Assembly: GCA_963765135.1 (NCBI GenBank)
Contig: CAVXUX010000008.1
Coordinates: 310,001-374,000 of the forward strand
DNA length: 64,000 nt
Direction: 5' to 3'
Source: JACVRW01 sp963765135
Lineage (GTDB): Bacteria > Actinomycetota > Thermoleophilia > Solirubrobacterales > Thermoleophilaceae
This document shows positions 53,301 through 62,851 of this stretch, piece after piece. The position numbers and the translations under genes are program-made. The first letter of the stretch is position 1, and each line of letters starts with the position of its first letter. Under the pieces are notes generated by a model, which searched no databases, had not been told where the DNA came from, and saw nothing but the letters and a program-made list of their open reading frames with translations.

Positions 53301-54688
53301 CGCGGAGCAGCTCGCCGGCGAGGGCGTCGTCTCGATCGAGGAGGCGGACCGGATCGCGAGTCAGGCCTACGACAAGCGTGGGCGAGGCGCACACCTCGCT
53401 GAAGGAGTCGATGGGCGGCCCGCCCGAGACCGGCCAGCACGAGCTCGACCGCACGATGAGCCCAGAGCCGCGCACGACCGTGGCGGAAGAGACCCTGCGC
53501 ACGCTCGGCGACCAGCTGCTGCGCGTGCCCGACGGCTTCCAGGTGCACCGCAAGCTCAAGCCGTTCATGGATCGCCGCCGCGCCGCGTTCGAGCAGCCCG
53601 ACGGCCGCATCGACTGGGCCCACGGCGAGGCGCTCGCGTTCGCGTCGCTGCTCGCCCTGGGCGTGCCGATCCGCCTGACCGGCCAGGACACCGAGCGCGG
53701 CACGTTCAGCCAGCGCCACGCGGTGCTGCACGACTCAGAGACCGGCGACCGCTGGTGCGCGCTGCAGACGCTGCGCGACGCCAACGCGCCGTTCGAGCTG
53801 CACAACAGCCCGCTGTCCGAGCAGGCCTGCCTCGGGTTCGAGTACGGCTACTCGGTTCAGGCGCCCGACGCGCTCGTCCTCTGGGAGGCCCAGTTCGGCG
53901 ACTTCGTCAACTCGGGTCAGGTCATCATCGACCAGTTCCTGATCTCGGGCCTGGCCAAGTGGGGGCAGACGTCGCGGCTGACGCTGCTGCTGCCGCACGG
54001 GTACGAGGGCTCGGGCCCCGAGCACTCGAGCGCCCGCCTGGAGCGCTTCCTCCAGATGGCGGCGGAGGGCAACATCCGCGTGGCCAACTGCACGACGCCG
54101 GCGCAGTACTTCCACCTGCTGCGCAGGCAGGCGCTGGTGTCCAAGCCGCGCCCGCTGATCCTGATGACGCCGAAGAGCCTGCTGCGCCTGCCGGACGCCA
54201 CCTCGACCGTCGTCGACCTCGCCGAAGGCGGCTTCGAGCGGGTGATCGACGACCCGGCCCTGCCCGCCGGTCGCGAGGCCGTGACCAAGCTGGTGCTGTG
54301 CTCGGGCAAGGTCTACTACGACATCGCGACGCACGAGGAGCGCGCCTCCGCCTCGCACATCGCGGTCGTCCGAGTCGAGCTGCTCTACCCCTTCCCGGAG
54401 CTGGAGCTGGCCAGGCTGATGGAGAGCTATCCCAACCTCGAGCGCGTGGTCTGGGTGCAGGAGGAGCCGCGCAACATGGGCGCCCGCGCGTTCATGCGGC
54501 GACGCATGGCGGGGATCCTGCCCGAGCGGCTCTCCTACGACTACGTCGGCCGCCAGCTGCGCGCCGCGCCGGGCGAGGGCTACTCCGCGGCCCACAAGCG
54601 CGAGCAGGCGCGCATCGTGCGCGTAGCGCTCGACTTCGAGAAGGACCGGCTGGAGCCGGACAGCTCGGCTCAGCGGCCGTCGATGTAG
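50382..54688 (+). CDS. 2-oxoglutarate dehydrogenase E2-E1 fusion with two lipoyl domains (two frame breaks)
   Basis: About 1,435 residues. Domains in order: lipoyl domain 1 (residues ~8-84, lipoyl-Lys 48 in VSTDKVDAEV); Ala/Pro/Glu linker; lipoyl domain 2 (~132-207, Lys 172 in ISTDKVDADM); E3/E1-binding domain (ATPVAARVASAHGLDVDSI to GRVTKEDVLAAIE); E2 acyltransferase core ending TYDHRVIQGAESG, which has the Gln of the OdhA/Kgd family in place of the usual Asp; then a complete E1o with KQFSIEGLDSLVPMLD, VLGMAHRGRLNVLAHN, the TPP site GDAAFPGQGIVAETLNL and NNQLGFTTDP, and YRRFGHNETDEPAYTQP. Mycobacterial Kgd and corynebacterial OdhA lack the lipoyl domains. One-base corrections are needed near 51030 and 53385. 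E3 is not encoded here. Confidence 0.9.
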
Positions 54689-56026
54689 GCGGGTACTCCT
54701 CCGTCGACCACGTGCAGCACCTCGCGCACGCCGTGGCGGCGCAGCAGGCTGGCCGCCGGCGCGGCGCGCTGCCCGGAGCTGCAGATGACCGCCACCGGGC
54801 GCTCGGGGTCGATGCCCTCGGGCACCCCGTGGATGTCGTGGTAGGGCAGGTGCACCGAGCCGGGGATGTGGCCCGAGTCCCACTCGTCGCGCTCGCGCAC
54901 GTCGAGGATCTGCAGCTCGCCGGCACGCTCGCGCAGCTCCGGCACGTCGATGCGCTCGATCCGCTCGACCGGGCGCCGTTCCTCGCGCCAGCTGGTCATG
55001 CCGCCCGCGAGGAAGCCGGCCAGCCGCGTGATCCCGACCGACTCCGCCAGCGCGGCCGCCGCCTGGGCGTCCTCGTCGTCGCGGCCGACGAGCACCACGA
55101 CCTGGCCCGGCTCCACCAGCCACGCGAGCTTCGAGCCGAAGCCCGCGCGCAGGGCGGTGATGCTCACCGAATCGGGGATGTGCGCCTCGTCGAACTGCAG
55201 CTCGGTGCGGACGTCGACGACCATCGCGCCGTCGGCGCGCGCCTGGTCGACCTGACGCGGCGTGAGCGGGCGCACCGCGACGCTAGCGACCGACAGCGGC
55301 CCCCGGTTGAGCGCCACGATGTTCTCGAAGTTGGGCGGCTGCGGGCGCAGCGCTGAGGTCGCGCGCGTGGCGAACTCGTCCTCGTCGTCGATCCCGAGCA
55401 GCTCGCGAGTGCTGGCGCTCGTACCCGATCGTCGACGAGGCCTTCATGTCCATCCCCGGCCCGCCGCATAGCGACCCGCCGACGTGCCCCGGCCACACCT
55501 CGCAGGTGTCCGGCAGCGTCAGCAGCCGCTCGTGCAGGGAATGGAAGATCGCACGGGCGCCCTCGTCCTTGTCCACGGCCAGGTCGGGGCGAGCGATGTC
55601 GCCGACGAACAGCGAGTCGCCGGTCAGCACGGCCCACGGCTCGTCGCCGCGCTCGGCGTCGATCAGCGCGAACGCCGTGTGCTCGGGCCGGTGCCCGGGC
55701 GTGTGGAGCGCGCGCACCCGCACGCAGCCGAGCTCGAGCTCCCAGCCGTCGTCGAACGGCTCGTGGTCGTACTCGGGCGTGGCGTCGCGGTGGATGTGGA
55801 TCGTCGCCCCGGTCGCAGCCGACAGGCGGCCGTGGCCCGAGACGTGGTCGGCGTGGTTGTGCGTCTCGAGGATGTGGTCGATGCGCACGCCCGAGTAGCG
55901 GGCCAGGTGCAGGTACTCGTCGATGTCGAGCCGCGCGTCGACCACCGCGGCCACGCCGGCGCTCTCGTCGCCGACCATGTATGAGGCACAGCCGAGGTCG
56001 TCGTGCGTGATCTGGCGGAACAGCAT
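54670..56026 (-). CDS. Persulfide dioxygenase-like MBL protein with two rhodanese domains (one frame break)
   Basis: About 451 residues. Residues ~1-235 are an ETHE1/Blh-type MBL domain: ILETHNHADHVSGHGRL, HTPGHRPEHTAFALI, LTGDSLFVGDIARPDL and VWPGHVGGSLCGG. After a one-base correction near 55415 come two rhodanese domains. The first (VDVRTELQFDEAHIPDS) has no active Cys (VVLVGRDDEDA), while the second keeps it (LDVRERDEWDSGHIPGS, then VICSSGQRAAPAA). The enzyme oxidises glutathione or other persulfides to sulfite and moves sulfane sulfur (family knowledge). Its ATG overlaps the stop of the SDR gene by one base; it converges on the E2-E1 gene with a 19-base overlap. Confidence 0.87.
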
Positions 56027-56817
56027 CAGCGCTTCTGCCGCTGGCCCTCGGCGATCGCGTCGGACAGCCGCCCCGAACCCAGGCGCCGCTGGATGCGGGC
56101 GAACGTGGCCGGGGCGAGCGACCCGGCGACCGCCCCCGCGCGCAGGCTGAGCGGAGCGACGTCGATCTCGGCTCGGTCGTGCTCGATCCCGCGGACGACC
56201 GCGCTCGCCACCTGGTCAGGGCGGCGCGTGCCGACCCAGCGCGGCAGACGCACGCCCGAGTCGGCGAGCATGCCGGCGCCCGAGATGAAGCCCGGGAAGA
56301 CGACGGTCACCCCCACCCCGGTCCCGTGCAGGTCCTCGCGCAGCCCGGAGGCAAAGCCGCGCAGGCCGAACTTGGTGGCGGAGTAGAGCGAGGAGCCGAT
56401 CGACGCGACCTTCCCCGACAGCGACGAGACCAGCACGACGTGTCCGGCGCCGCGCTCGACCATGCCGGGCACCAGCGCCCGCGTGAGCTGGATCGGGGCG
56501 CGCAGGTTCACGTCCAGCGCGCGGTCGATCTGCTCGGGCGAGAAGTCGACGATCGGGCCGCTGGCGGGCAAGGCCGCGTTGGCCACCAGGACGTCCACGG
56601 CACCCGCCCGGTCGGCGAGCGCGGAGGCGTCGTAGGTGAGGTCGGCGGGCAGCGTCTCGGGCCGGCCTTTGAGCCCGCTCGCGATCTGCTCGAGCTGCTC
56701 GGCCCGCCGGGCGCTGAGCAGCACGCGCGCGCCGCTCTCGTCGAGCGCCCGCGCGATCGCCTGGCCGATGCCGCCGGTGGCGCCGGTGAGTAGCACTGTC
56801 GAGCCCTCTAGCCGCAC
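56026..56817 (-). CDS. Short-chain dehydrogenase/reductase
   Basis: 263 residues, classical SDR. Cofactor motif TGATGGIGQAIARAL, NAALPASGP (NAG-like), catalytic Ser in VLVSSLSGKVA, YSATKFGLRGFASGLREDL with Tyr-x3-Lys, and VVFPGFISGAG. SDRs with this membrane-lipid-like C-terminus oxidise or reduce varied alcohols; substrate unknown. GTG 56817 is set by TAGCGT 9 bases upstream. First gene of a pair with the persulfide dioxygenase. Confidence 0.88.
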   Translation of the reverse strand: MRLEGSTVLLTGATGGIGQAIARALDESGARVLLSARRAEQLEQIASGLKGRPETLPADLTYDASALADRAGAVDVLVANAALPASGPIVDFSPEQIDRALDVNLRAPIQLTRALVPGMVERGAGHVVLVSSLSGKVASIGSSLYSATKFGLRGFASGLREDLHGTGVGVTVVFPGFISGAGMLADSGVRLPRWVGTRRPDQVASAVVRGIEHDRAEIDVAPLSLRAGAVAGSLAPATFARIQRRLGSGRLSDAIAEGQRQKR

Positions 56818-56826
56818 TTGCCGCAG

Positions 56827-56832
56827 ACGCTA
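56827..56832 (-). promoter_or_regulatory. Probable -10 element of the SDR-persulfide dioxygenase pair
   Basis: Minus-strand TAGCGT ending 9 bases before GTG 56817. Confidence 0.45.
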
Positions 56833-56857
56833 CCCGACCCGGCGCTGCCGCCAGAGG

Positions 56858-58844
56858 CTAGGCGCGGTCGATCTCGAACCAGGCGCCGCCCGCGTCGGGG
56901 GTCACGCCCCAGCGATCGGCGAGCTGGTCCACGAGGTAGAGGCCCCAGCCCGACCGGCTCTCCTGATCCGGTGTCTGCGGGCGCGGCTCGAAGCCGGGTC
57001 CGTAATCGGCGACCTCCACGCGCACCCGGTCGGCGAACAGCATCGCGTGCAGCTCGACGGACGCCGAGTCTGGCGACTGGGCATAGCGGATGCTGTTGGT
57101 CACCAGCTCGCTGACCAGCAGGCGCAGGTTCACGACCAGCGCCCGCTCGAGCGCGGGCTCCAGCTCCCCGATGGCCCGCCGCGCCAGCGGGACCGCGTCG
57201 GCGTTGCCCGGGAGGCGCTCGAGCACCTCCAGCTGCGGCGCGGACGCAACCGGCGGGATGCGCAGCACCAGCAGCGCGATGTCGTCGCGCGGATCTCGCT
57301 CGTCGTCGCCGAGGGCGGCGCGCGCCACCGCGCGCGTGATCTCCGCCGCCGGGCGGCCGTGGCAGGCCTCGAGCGCCGCGGCCAGGTCCGCCGGCGTGAC
57401 GATCCGCTCGGGCGCGTAGGCGTCGGTCAGGCCGTCGGTGTAGAGCACCAGCGCGTCGCCGGGGTGGAGGTGGATCGTGGTGTCGGTCAGGTCCGGGTCC
57501 TGGACGACCCCGAGCAGCGTGCCGTGCACGCCGATCGGCTCGACCGTGCCGGTATCGCGCAGCACGAGCGGGAGCGGGTGCCCGGCGTTGGAGAGGACCG
57601 CTTTGGCGCCCCGGGCGCCGTTTGGCTCGAGCCGCGCGAAGGCGACCGAGCAGAGCTCGCTCGGCCGCTGGCGCCGGATCGCGTCGTTGAGGAACTCGAG
57701 GACGCGGCTGGGCCGGGTCTCCTGAACGGCGGCGGCCCGCAGCGTGTAACGGGCCAGCCCGGTGACCGCGGCGGCGGGAGCGCCCTTGCCGCACACGTCG
57801 CCGACCACCACCGCCCAGGAGCCGTCGTCGGTCTGGAACAGGTCGTAGAAGTCTCCGCCCACCACGTGCCGCTCGCTGGCGGGGCGGAAGTCCACGGCCG
57901 CCTGAACGCCCGGGACCTCGGGGAGGCGGGACGGCAGGAGGCTCTCCTGGAGCGTGTCGGCGATGTACTCGACGATGTCCTCCACGCGCCTGCGCTCGGT
58001 GATGACGGCGGCGAGCATCAGGGCGGTGACGCCGGCCACAGCCGACGAACGTCTGTGCGAGCAGCAGCCGGTCGTCGGGCGATTGGCCCGCGAACGGGCC
58101 CTGGTCGGCCTCGGTGAACGCGATCGCGACGCCCGCGACGATCAGGCTCGTGGTGACCGCCCCGGGCTGCCAGAACCGCAGCGCGGCCCAGATCAGCGGC
58201 GGAAAGAGCAGGTAGATCAGCGGCGTCTCGGTCGAGAAGACCAGCAGGCTGACGCCGACCACCGCGGCGCCGAGGCCGGCGGCCTCCAGGGGTCGCCCGG
58301 GCGCGCGCCGGAAGGGCCAATGGGTGGCGGCGACGAGCAGCGCTGGTGCGACGATCAGGTCTCCGCCGAGGTCCCCCAGCCACCAGGTGCGCCACACCGA
58401 ACCGAACTGGCCTCCGGAGATCTCGTCGGCCGCCAGCAGGGTCGTCACGCCGATCGTCGCGCTGATCGTCGTGCTGACGACGGCGGCCAGACCCACCAGC
58501 GAGACCACGTCGCGAACGCGCTCGAGCGAGGGCCGGAAGTCCACGCGCCGCAGCAGGTAGGCGCCCGCGAGCGCCTCGAGCGTGTTGCCGACGGTGATGC
58601 CGAGCACCGCGTAGAGCGGGATGCCGGTCCAGCCGTTGGCGAGGCAGGCGCCGAGCGCAACTCCGGGCCAGATCCGGTAGCCCCACAGGACGACCGCCGC
58701 GAGCGCGATGCCCGTCGGCGGCCAGACGGCCGTGACGCTGCCCGACTCGAAGGCGAGCTTCAGCCCGAGCTTGGCCGACCCGTAGTACGCCGCGGCGACG
58801 AGCGCGACCTGCGCGGCATACACCTTTCTGTCGGCCGAGTCCAA
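56858..58844 (-). CDS. MASE1-SpoIIE phosphatase-HATPase signalling protein (one frame break)
   Basis: About 661 residues. The N-terminal ~260 residues are a MASE1 membrane sensor with eight or so helices (YYGSAKLGLKLAF, VWPPTGIALAAVVLWGYRIW, GNTLEALAGAYLL, WWLGDLGGDLIVAPALL). After a one-base change near 58035 comes a SpoIIE-type PP2C phosphatase (RPASERHVVGGDFYDLF, VVVGDVCGKGAPAAAVTGL, DALVLYTDGLTDAYAPE, DDIALLVLRIP), and last an RsbW-type ATPase domain (VNLRLLVSELVTNSIRYAQS, VADYGPGFEPRP, GWGLYLVDQLADRWGV). It can act as phosphatase and kinase on an anti-sigma-factor antagonist in the general stress pathway (family knowledge). Start TTG 58844 is tentative. Confidence 0.85.
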
Positions 58845-58988
58845 GTGGCAACCCCCGGAGAGATCACACCGTACTGAGGAGGCGACTATCGCGAGACGCT
58901 GTGTGCTGCATCGCTCACCGCGCCGGCCGAGATACTGGAAGCGTGTGCGAATGGCGCGCGACGGGCCAACGGCGGGCGACGCTCTAGG

Positions 58989-58994
58989 TATGGT
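58989..58994 (+). promoter_or_regulatory. Probable -10 element of the Kelch-kinase gene
   Basis: TATGGT ending 8 bases before GTG 59003, in the 158-base gap between the divergent phosphatase and kinase genes. Nothing else is recognised in this gap. Confidence 0.5.
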
Positions 58995-59002
58995 GCGACA
59001 TC

Positions 59003-61993
59003 GTGGATGAGGCAGCCGAGCGCCTGACAAGGCTGGAGCCTGGGTCGGAGTTCGCCGGCTACAGGATCGAGGGGATCGTCGCCCGCGGCGGCATGGGGGT
59101 GGTCTACAAGGCCGCCGACATCGAGCTGGACCGCACCGTGGCGTTGAAGATCATCGCGCCCGAGCACACCCAGAACCCGGACGCGGTCACCCGCTTCAAG
59201 AGCGAAGCCCGGCTCGCGGCGTCGCTGGAGCACCCAAACATCGTCCCGATCCACCGCGGCGGCGAGTACCACGGCGTGCTCTATCTGGCCATGCGCTTCG
59301 TCCCCGGCACGAACCTGCGCCAGGTCATCGACCACGGGCACCTGGATCTCGAGGAGATCCAGCGGATCATCACCGCGATCGCGGCGGCGCTCGACGCGGC
59401 GCACGACCGTGGGCTCGTCCACCGGGACGTCAAGCCGGCCAACATCCTGCTCAGCGGCGAGGGCGAACCTCGCCACGTCTACCTGACCGACTTCGGGCTC
59501 ACCAAGCGGCTCGGCTCGGCCGGCAGCCTGACCCGCACCGGCGCCTGGGTCGGGACCCCGGACTACGTCGCCCCCGAGCAGATCCAAGCCGCGCCGGTCG
59601 ACGGGCGGGCCGACGTCTACTCGCTCGGCTGCGTGCTCTACGAGATGCTCACCGGCAGCGTCGCGTATCCCAAGGACAACGACATGGCCAAGCTGTGGGC
59701 GCACGTCACCGACCCGCCGCCCGCGCCCAGCCTGGAGCGTCCCCATCTCGTCAAGGAGTTCGACGACGTTGTGGCGCGCGCAACCGCCAAGGACCCGAGG
59801 GAGCGCTTTACCAGGGCATCCGACCTCGCGGCCGCTGTCGATCGCGCGGCCGCGGAGCAGCGCTCGCAGTTCCAGCTCGATGGCGGTGAGATGACGGCCG
59901 CCGCCCAAGCGCCGGCGCCTCCGCCGGTGAGCGAGCACGACCTCTTCATCGCGGAACCCGCGCACGCGGGAGCGACCCCTCCACCGCCGACCCCTCCACC
60001 GCCGCCCCCTGCGTCGCCGCAGCCGGTTGTGTCCCCGGAACCCCCTGGCGAGGAACCGCCCACGGCCCCACCGAGTGGGCCGCGGCGGAATCCACGCGTG
60101 CTGCTGGCAATCGCAGGCCTTGCGGTCGTCGCTGTCGTGGCCGCCGTGCTCCTCGCCGGCGGAGGTGGCGACGACGGCGGCTCGGGCTCTGGCGACGCCG
60201 CCCCCGTCGTGGCAACCAAGCTGCCGGCCGACCTGGCCTGGCGGCCCGTTGCCAGCCCAACCTTCCGGCGCCAGTACGCGGCCGCTACGGCCGTGGACGG
60301 CAAACTCTGGGTCTTCGGGGGGATCGGACTCAAGTCGTCCAGCACCACGTCGAAGGTGTACGACCCGGCCAGCGACAACTGGACGACGGGCCCCGGGCTG
60401 CCCCTGCCGTTGCACCACATGATGGCCGTGACCTACAAGGGCGAGGCCGTCGTGATCGGCGGCTTCGTGCCCGGCGAGGAGCTGACGTCGGGACAGTCCG
60501 ATCGCGTCTTTGCTCTGCGGGGAGGCGCATGGGAGGAGCTGCCGAAGCTCAACCACGCTCGTGCGGCGGCCGCGGCCGCCGTGGTGGGCGACAAGATCGT
60601 GGTCGTTGGAGGTCAGGCGGACGGCAAGCTGGTGCCGCAAACCGAGGTCTTCGACGGCGAGCGCTGGACCGACGTGGCCGACATACCCACGCCGCGTGAG
60701 CACCTCGGCGCGGCCTCGGATGGCCGTTACCTGTACGCGGTCGGGGGTCGCGCCCTCTCGGCCGATCAGAACTCCGGAACGCTGGAGCGCTACGACCCGG
60801 GAAGCGACAGCTGGACGAAGCTCGACGCCATGCCGAAGCCAACGGGCAGCGTTGGGGTCGCGTACGCAGCCGGGCGGGTGATCGCGGTCGGTGGAGAGGC
60901 CACGACCAGCGTCTCCGACGCCGTCCAGGCGTATGACATCCCCAAGGGCTCGTGGTCGGAGCTGCCCTCTCTCCCCACCGCCCGCCACGGCGTGGCCGTC
61001 GCCGCAATCGAGGGCTCGCTCTACGCGATCGGCGGTGCCACCGAGCCGGGACACATCGGATCGACCAAGGAAGCGGACCTGCTGGATCTCTCAGGGGAGC
61101 CCGCGAAGACCACGACGGTCGCGGGGCTCAAGTGGCAAACCATCGCCGACGCCCCGTCGCCGCGCCAGTACGCAGCCGCAACGGAGGCCGGCGGCCGGGT
61201 CTGGCTGATCGGTGGAATCGGCGAGAGCGAGAACGCCACCCCCGACACCGCCGCCTACGACCGCGCCATCAACACTTGGACCTCGGGACCGAAGCTGCCG
61301 CGGCCGCTGCACCACGTGATGGCCGTGACCTACCAGGGCGACGCCGTGGTTATCGGCGGCTTCGTGCCCGGTTCCGAACTCACCTCGGGGCAATCCGACC
61401 GCGTCTATGCGCTCAAGGGCGGGGCGTGGCAGGAGCTGCCGCGACTCAACCATGCCCGCGCCGCGGCCGCGGCGGCGGTCGTGGGCGACAAGATCGTCGT
61501 GGTCGGGGGTCAAGCGAACGGGAAGCTCGTGCCGCAGACCGAGGTCTTCGACGGCACGGGCTGGACGGACGTGGCCCCGATACCGACGCCGCGTGAGCAT
61601 CTCGGTGCCGCCTCCGACGGCCGCTACCTGTACGCCGTCGGCGGCCGCAACCTCTCCGCGGACAAGAACTCGGCCGCCCTGGAGCGCTACGACCCCGCCA
61701 GCGACAGCTGGACGAAGCTCGAGGACATGCCCACGGCGGCCGGCAGTGTCGGCGCGGCCTACCTCGCCGGGCTTGTGATCGCCGTCGGCGGCGAGGGCAC
61801 AACCAGCGTCTCCGACGCCGTCCAGGGCTACGACACCGCGAAGCGGGCATGGGCGCAACTGCCCGCGCTGCCGACCGCCCGCCACGGGATCGCCGTCACC
61901 GGCCTCGACGACTCCCTCTACGCGATCGGCGGCGCGGCAACGCCCGGGCACGTCGAATCGACCAAAGAGGCGGACCGCCTCGACTTCGACTGA
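59003..61993 (+). CDS. Membrane Ser/Thr protein kinase with two tandem Kelch propellers
   Basis: 996 residues in one frame. The kinase (residues ~18-290) is complete: VARGGMGVVYKA, Lys 49 in VALKII, HRDVKPANILL (Asp 142), TDFGLTKRL and GTPDYVAPEQ. A Pro-rich juxtamembrane stretch (ATPPPPTPPPPPPASPQP) leads to one helix (residues ~364-387, VLLAIAGLAVVAVVAAVLL). Outside the cell are two propellers, about residues 411-697 and 707-996, each with about six Kelch blades (KLWVFGGIG, VVIGGFVPG, KIVVVGGQA, YLYAVGGR, VIAVGGE, SLYAIGG). The two are near copies with an offset of about 894 bases. Kelch propellers bind ligands or polysaccharides; signal unknown. GTG 59003 has TATGGT 8 bases upstream. Confidence 0.93.
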   Translation: MDEAAERLTRLEPGSEFAGYRIEGIVARGGMGVVYKAADIELDRTVALKIIAPEHTQNPDAVTRFKSEARLAASLEHPNIVPIHRGGEYHGVLYLAMRFVPGTNLRQVIDHGHLDLEEIQRIITAIAAALDAAHDRGLVHRDVKPANILLSGEGEPRHVYLTDFGLTKRLGSAGSLTRTGAWVGTPDYVAPEQIQAAPVDGRADVYSLGCVLYEMLTGSVAYPKDNDMAKLWAHVTDPPPAPSLERPHLVKEFDDVVARATAKDPRERFTRASDLAAAVDRAAAEQRSQFQLDGGEMTAAAQAPAPPPVSEHDLFIAEPAHAGATPPPPTPPPPPPASPQPVVSPEPPGEEPPTAPPSGPRRNPRVLLAIAGLAVVAVVAAVLLAGGGGDDGGSGSGDAAPVVATKLPADLAWRPVASPTFRRQYAAATAVDGKLWVFGGIGLKSSSTTSKVYDPASDNWTTGPGLPLPLHHMMAVTYKGEAVVIGGFVPGEELTSGQSDRVFALRGGAWEELPKLNHARAAAAAAVVGDKIVVVGGQADGKLVPQTEVFDGERWTDVADIPTPREHLGAASDGRYLYAVGGRALSADQNSGTLERYDPGSDSWTKLDAMPKPTGSVGVAYAAGRVIAVGGEATTSVSDAVQAYDIPKGSWSELPSLPTARHGVAVAAIEGSLYAIGGATEPGHIGSTKEADLLDLSGEPAKTTTVAGLKWQTIADAPSPRQYAAATEAGGRVWLIGGIGESENATPDTAAYDRAINTWTSGPKLPRPLHHVMAVTYQGDAVVIGGFVPGSELTSGQSDRVYALKGGAWQELPRLNHARAAAAAAVVGDKIVVVGGQANGKLVPQTEVFDGTGWTDVAPIPTPREHLGAASDGRYLYAVGGRNLSADKNSAALERYDPASDSWTKLEDMPTAAGSVGAAYLAGLVIAVGGEGTTSVSDAVQGYDTAKRAWAQLPALPTARHGIAVTGLDDSLYAIGGAATPGHVESTKEADRLDFD
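60268..61980 (+). repeat. Tandem intragenic duplication of the Kelch propeller
   Basis: The segment from about 60268 to 61080 recurs from about 61162 to 61980 with an offset near 894 bases. Long stretches are nearly identical at the protein level (for example RAAAAAAVVGDKIVVVGGQA in both copies and IPTPREHLGAASDGRYLYAV in both), while the first blade has diverged (DGKLWVFGGIG against GGRVWLIGGIG). Confidence 0.85.
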
Positions 61994-61998
61994 GCTCC

Positions 61999-62382
61999 TT
62001 AGTCGCCCTCTACCGCGAACGTGTTGCCGTCGGGGTCCTTGAACCACGCGACCTTCCCACCGCCGGGCCTCGGTGATATCCCCCGTGCGTCGGTCGTCAG
62101 CCCCTCATAGTGCTCGAAGGTCACACCCCGGGAGCTGAGCTCGTCGACCACCTGCTCGACATCGTCCACGTACCAAGTGGCAAGCGTCGCGGTCGAGCTT
62201 CCGGCGTGGGTCGGAGACGGGTAGACATGCAGCGACGTAACGCCGCCAGACGCGTAGAGCCGGCTGTCGTCGGCCCCAGCCTGCACAACGGATAGGCCCA
62301 GCTTGCCCTCGTAGAACTCCTGCGCCCGTGCCATGTCAGAGACCGCGATCGAAGGGTTCAGGTGATAGGCGCCCAGACTCAT
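61999..62382 (-). CDS. VOC/glyoxalase-family protein
   Basis: 127 residues forming one vicinal-oxygen-chelate module pair: HLNPSIAVSDMARAQEFYEGKLGL at the N-terminus (a glyoxalase-like opening, with the metal His replaced by Pro-Ser), SLHVYPSPTHAG, LATWYVDDVEQVVDEL and VAWFKDPDGNTFAVEGD with the C-terminal Glu. Such proteins may degrade aldehydes or bind and sequester drugs; function unknown. ATG 62382 has a strong ribosome binding site (GAGGAGGAG). Confidence 0.82.
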   Translation of the reverse strand: MSLGAYHLNPSIAVSDMARAQEFYEGKLGLSVVQAGADDSRLYASGGVTSLHVYPSPTHAGSSTATLATWYVDDVEQVVDELSSRGVTFEHYEGLTTDARGISPRPGGGKVAWFKDPDGNTFAVEGD

Positions 62383-62434
62383 GATGCTCCTCCTCGGTGG
62401 TGTCTTCCCAGGCGAAGCGCGTCGCGACCGGTAA

Positions 62435-62677
62435 CTACGCGCCGGGCGGATGGCCGGGCTTCGGCGTCCCGGCTGCCTCGGCGTCCGGCGCGGGCGTGTC
62501 GGGGCCCTTGGCGCCCGGGTCCTTGAGGGCGTCACCAGCTCGCTTTGCCTTGTCGGTGACGCTACCGGGGCCCTTGGCGATGTCCTTGAGCTCCTCGGCG
62601 TCCGCCTTGAGGCTGTCGGTGCCGCCGCGCCTGTCGATCAGCTGCTTCGCCCTGCGTTGCAGACTCTTGAAATCCAT
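62435..62677 (-). CDS. Small charged helical protein (possible Rv0909-type antitoxin-like)
   Basis: 80 residues. It starts MDFKSLQRRAKQLIDRRGG, continues as a charged helix (LKADAEELKDIAKGPGSVTD) and ends in a disordered Pro/Ala tail. The ATG at 62677 is chosen by its ribosome binding site (AGGAGG, 4 bases upstream) over ATG 62710. Similar short proteins in actinobacteria are sometimes called MT0933/Rv0909 antitoxins, but no toxin gene is adjacent, so I treat this as a stress-type protein of unknown function. Confidence 0.6.
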   Translation of the reverse strand: MDFKSLQRRAKQLIDRRGGTDSLKADAEELKDIAKGPGSVTDKAKRAGDALKDPGAKGPDTPAPDAEAAGTPKPGHPPGA

Positions 62678-62851
62678 GAAGCCTCCTGGTTTGCGCGTGG
62701 TCTCGGTCACTATGGCAAGTCGCCCGTTTCAGATTGGGCGCTCGACCGAGCGCTGGTGGGGCAGGCCGCGATGAGTCTTCCGGCGCGGAGGGGTCAATAG
62801 GCATTGAGAAAAGAACCTGCGGCCCCAGCGGCCGCCTACTGAGGAGGCACG

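Noticed and set aside
51030..53385. Programmed ribosomal frameshifting in the 2-oxoglutarate dehydrogenase gene
   Set aside because: No slippery heptamer or downstream pseudoknot is evident, and similar breaks occur in many unrelated genes, so sequence error is the simpler explanation.
62435..62677. Rv0909/MT0933 antitoxin of a toxin-antitoxin pair
   Set aside because: There is no adjacent toxin gene; the neighbours are a VOC protein and a DHFR-fold protein.
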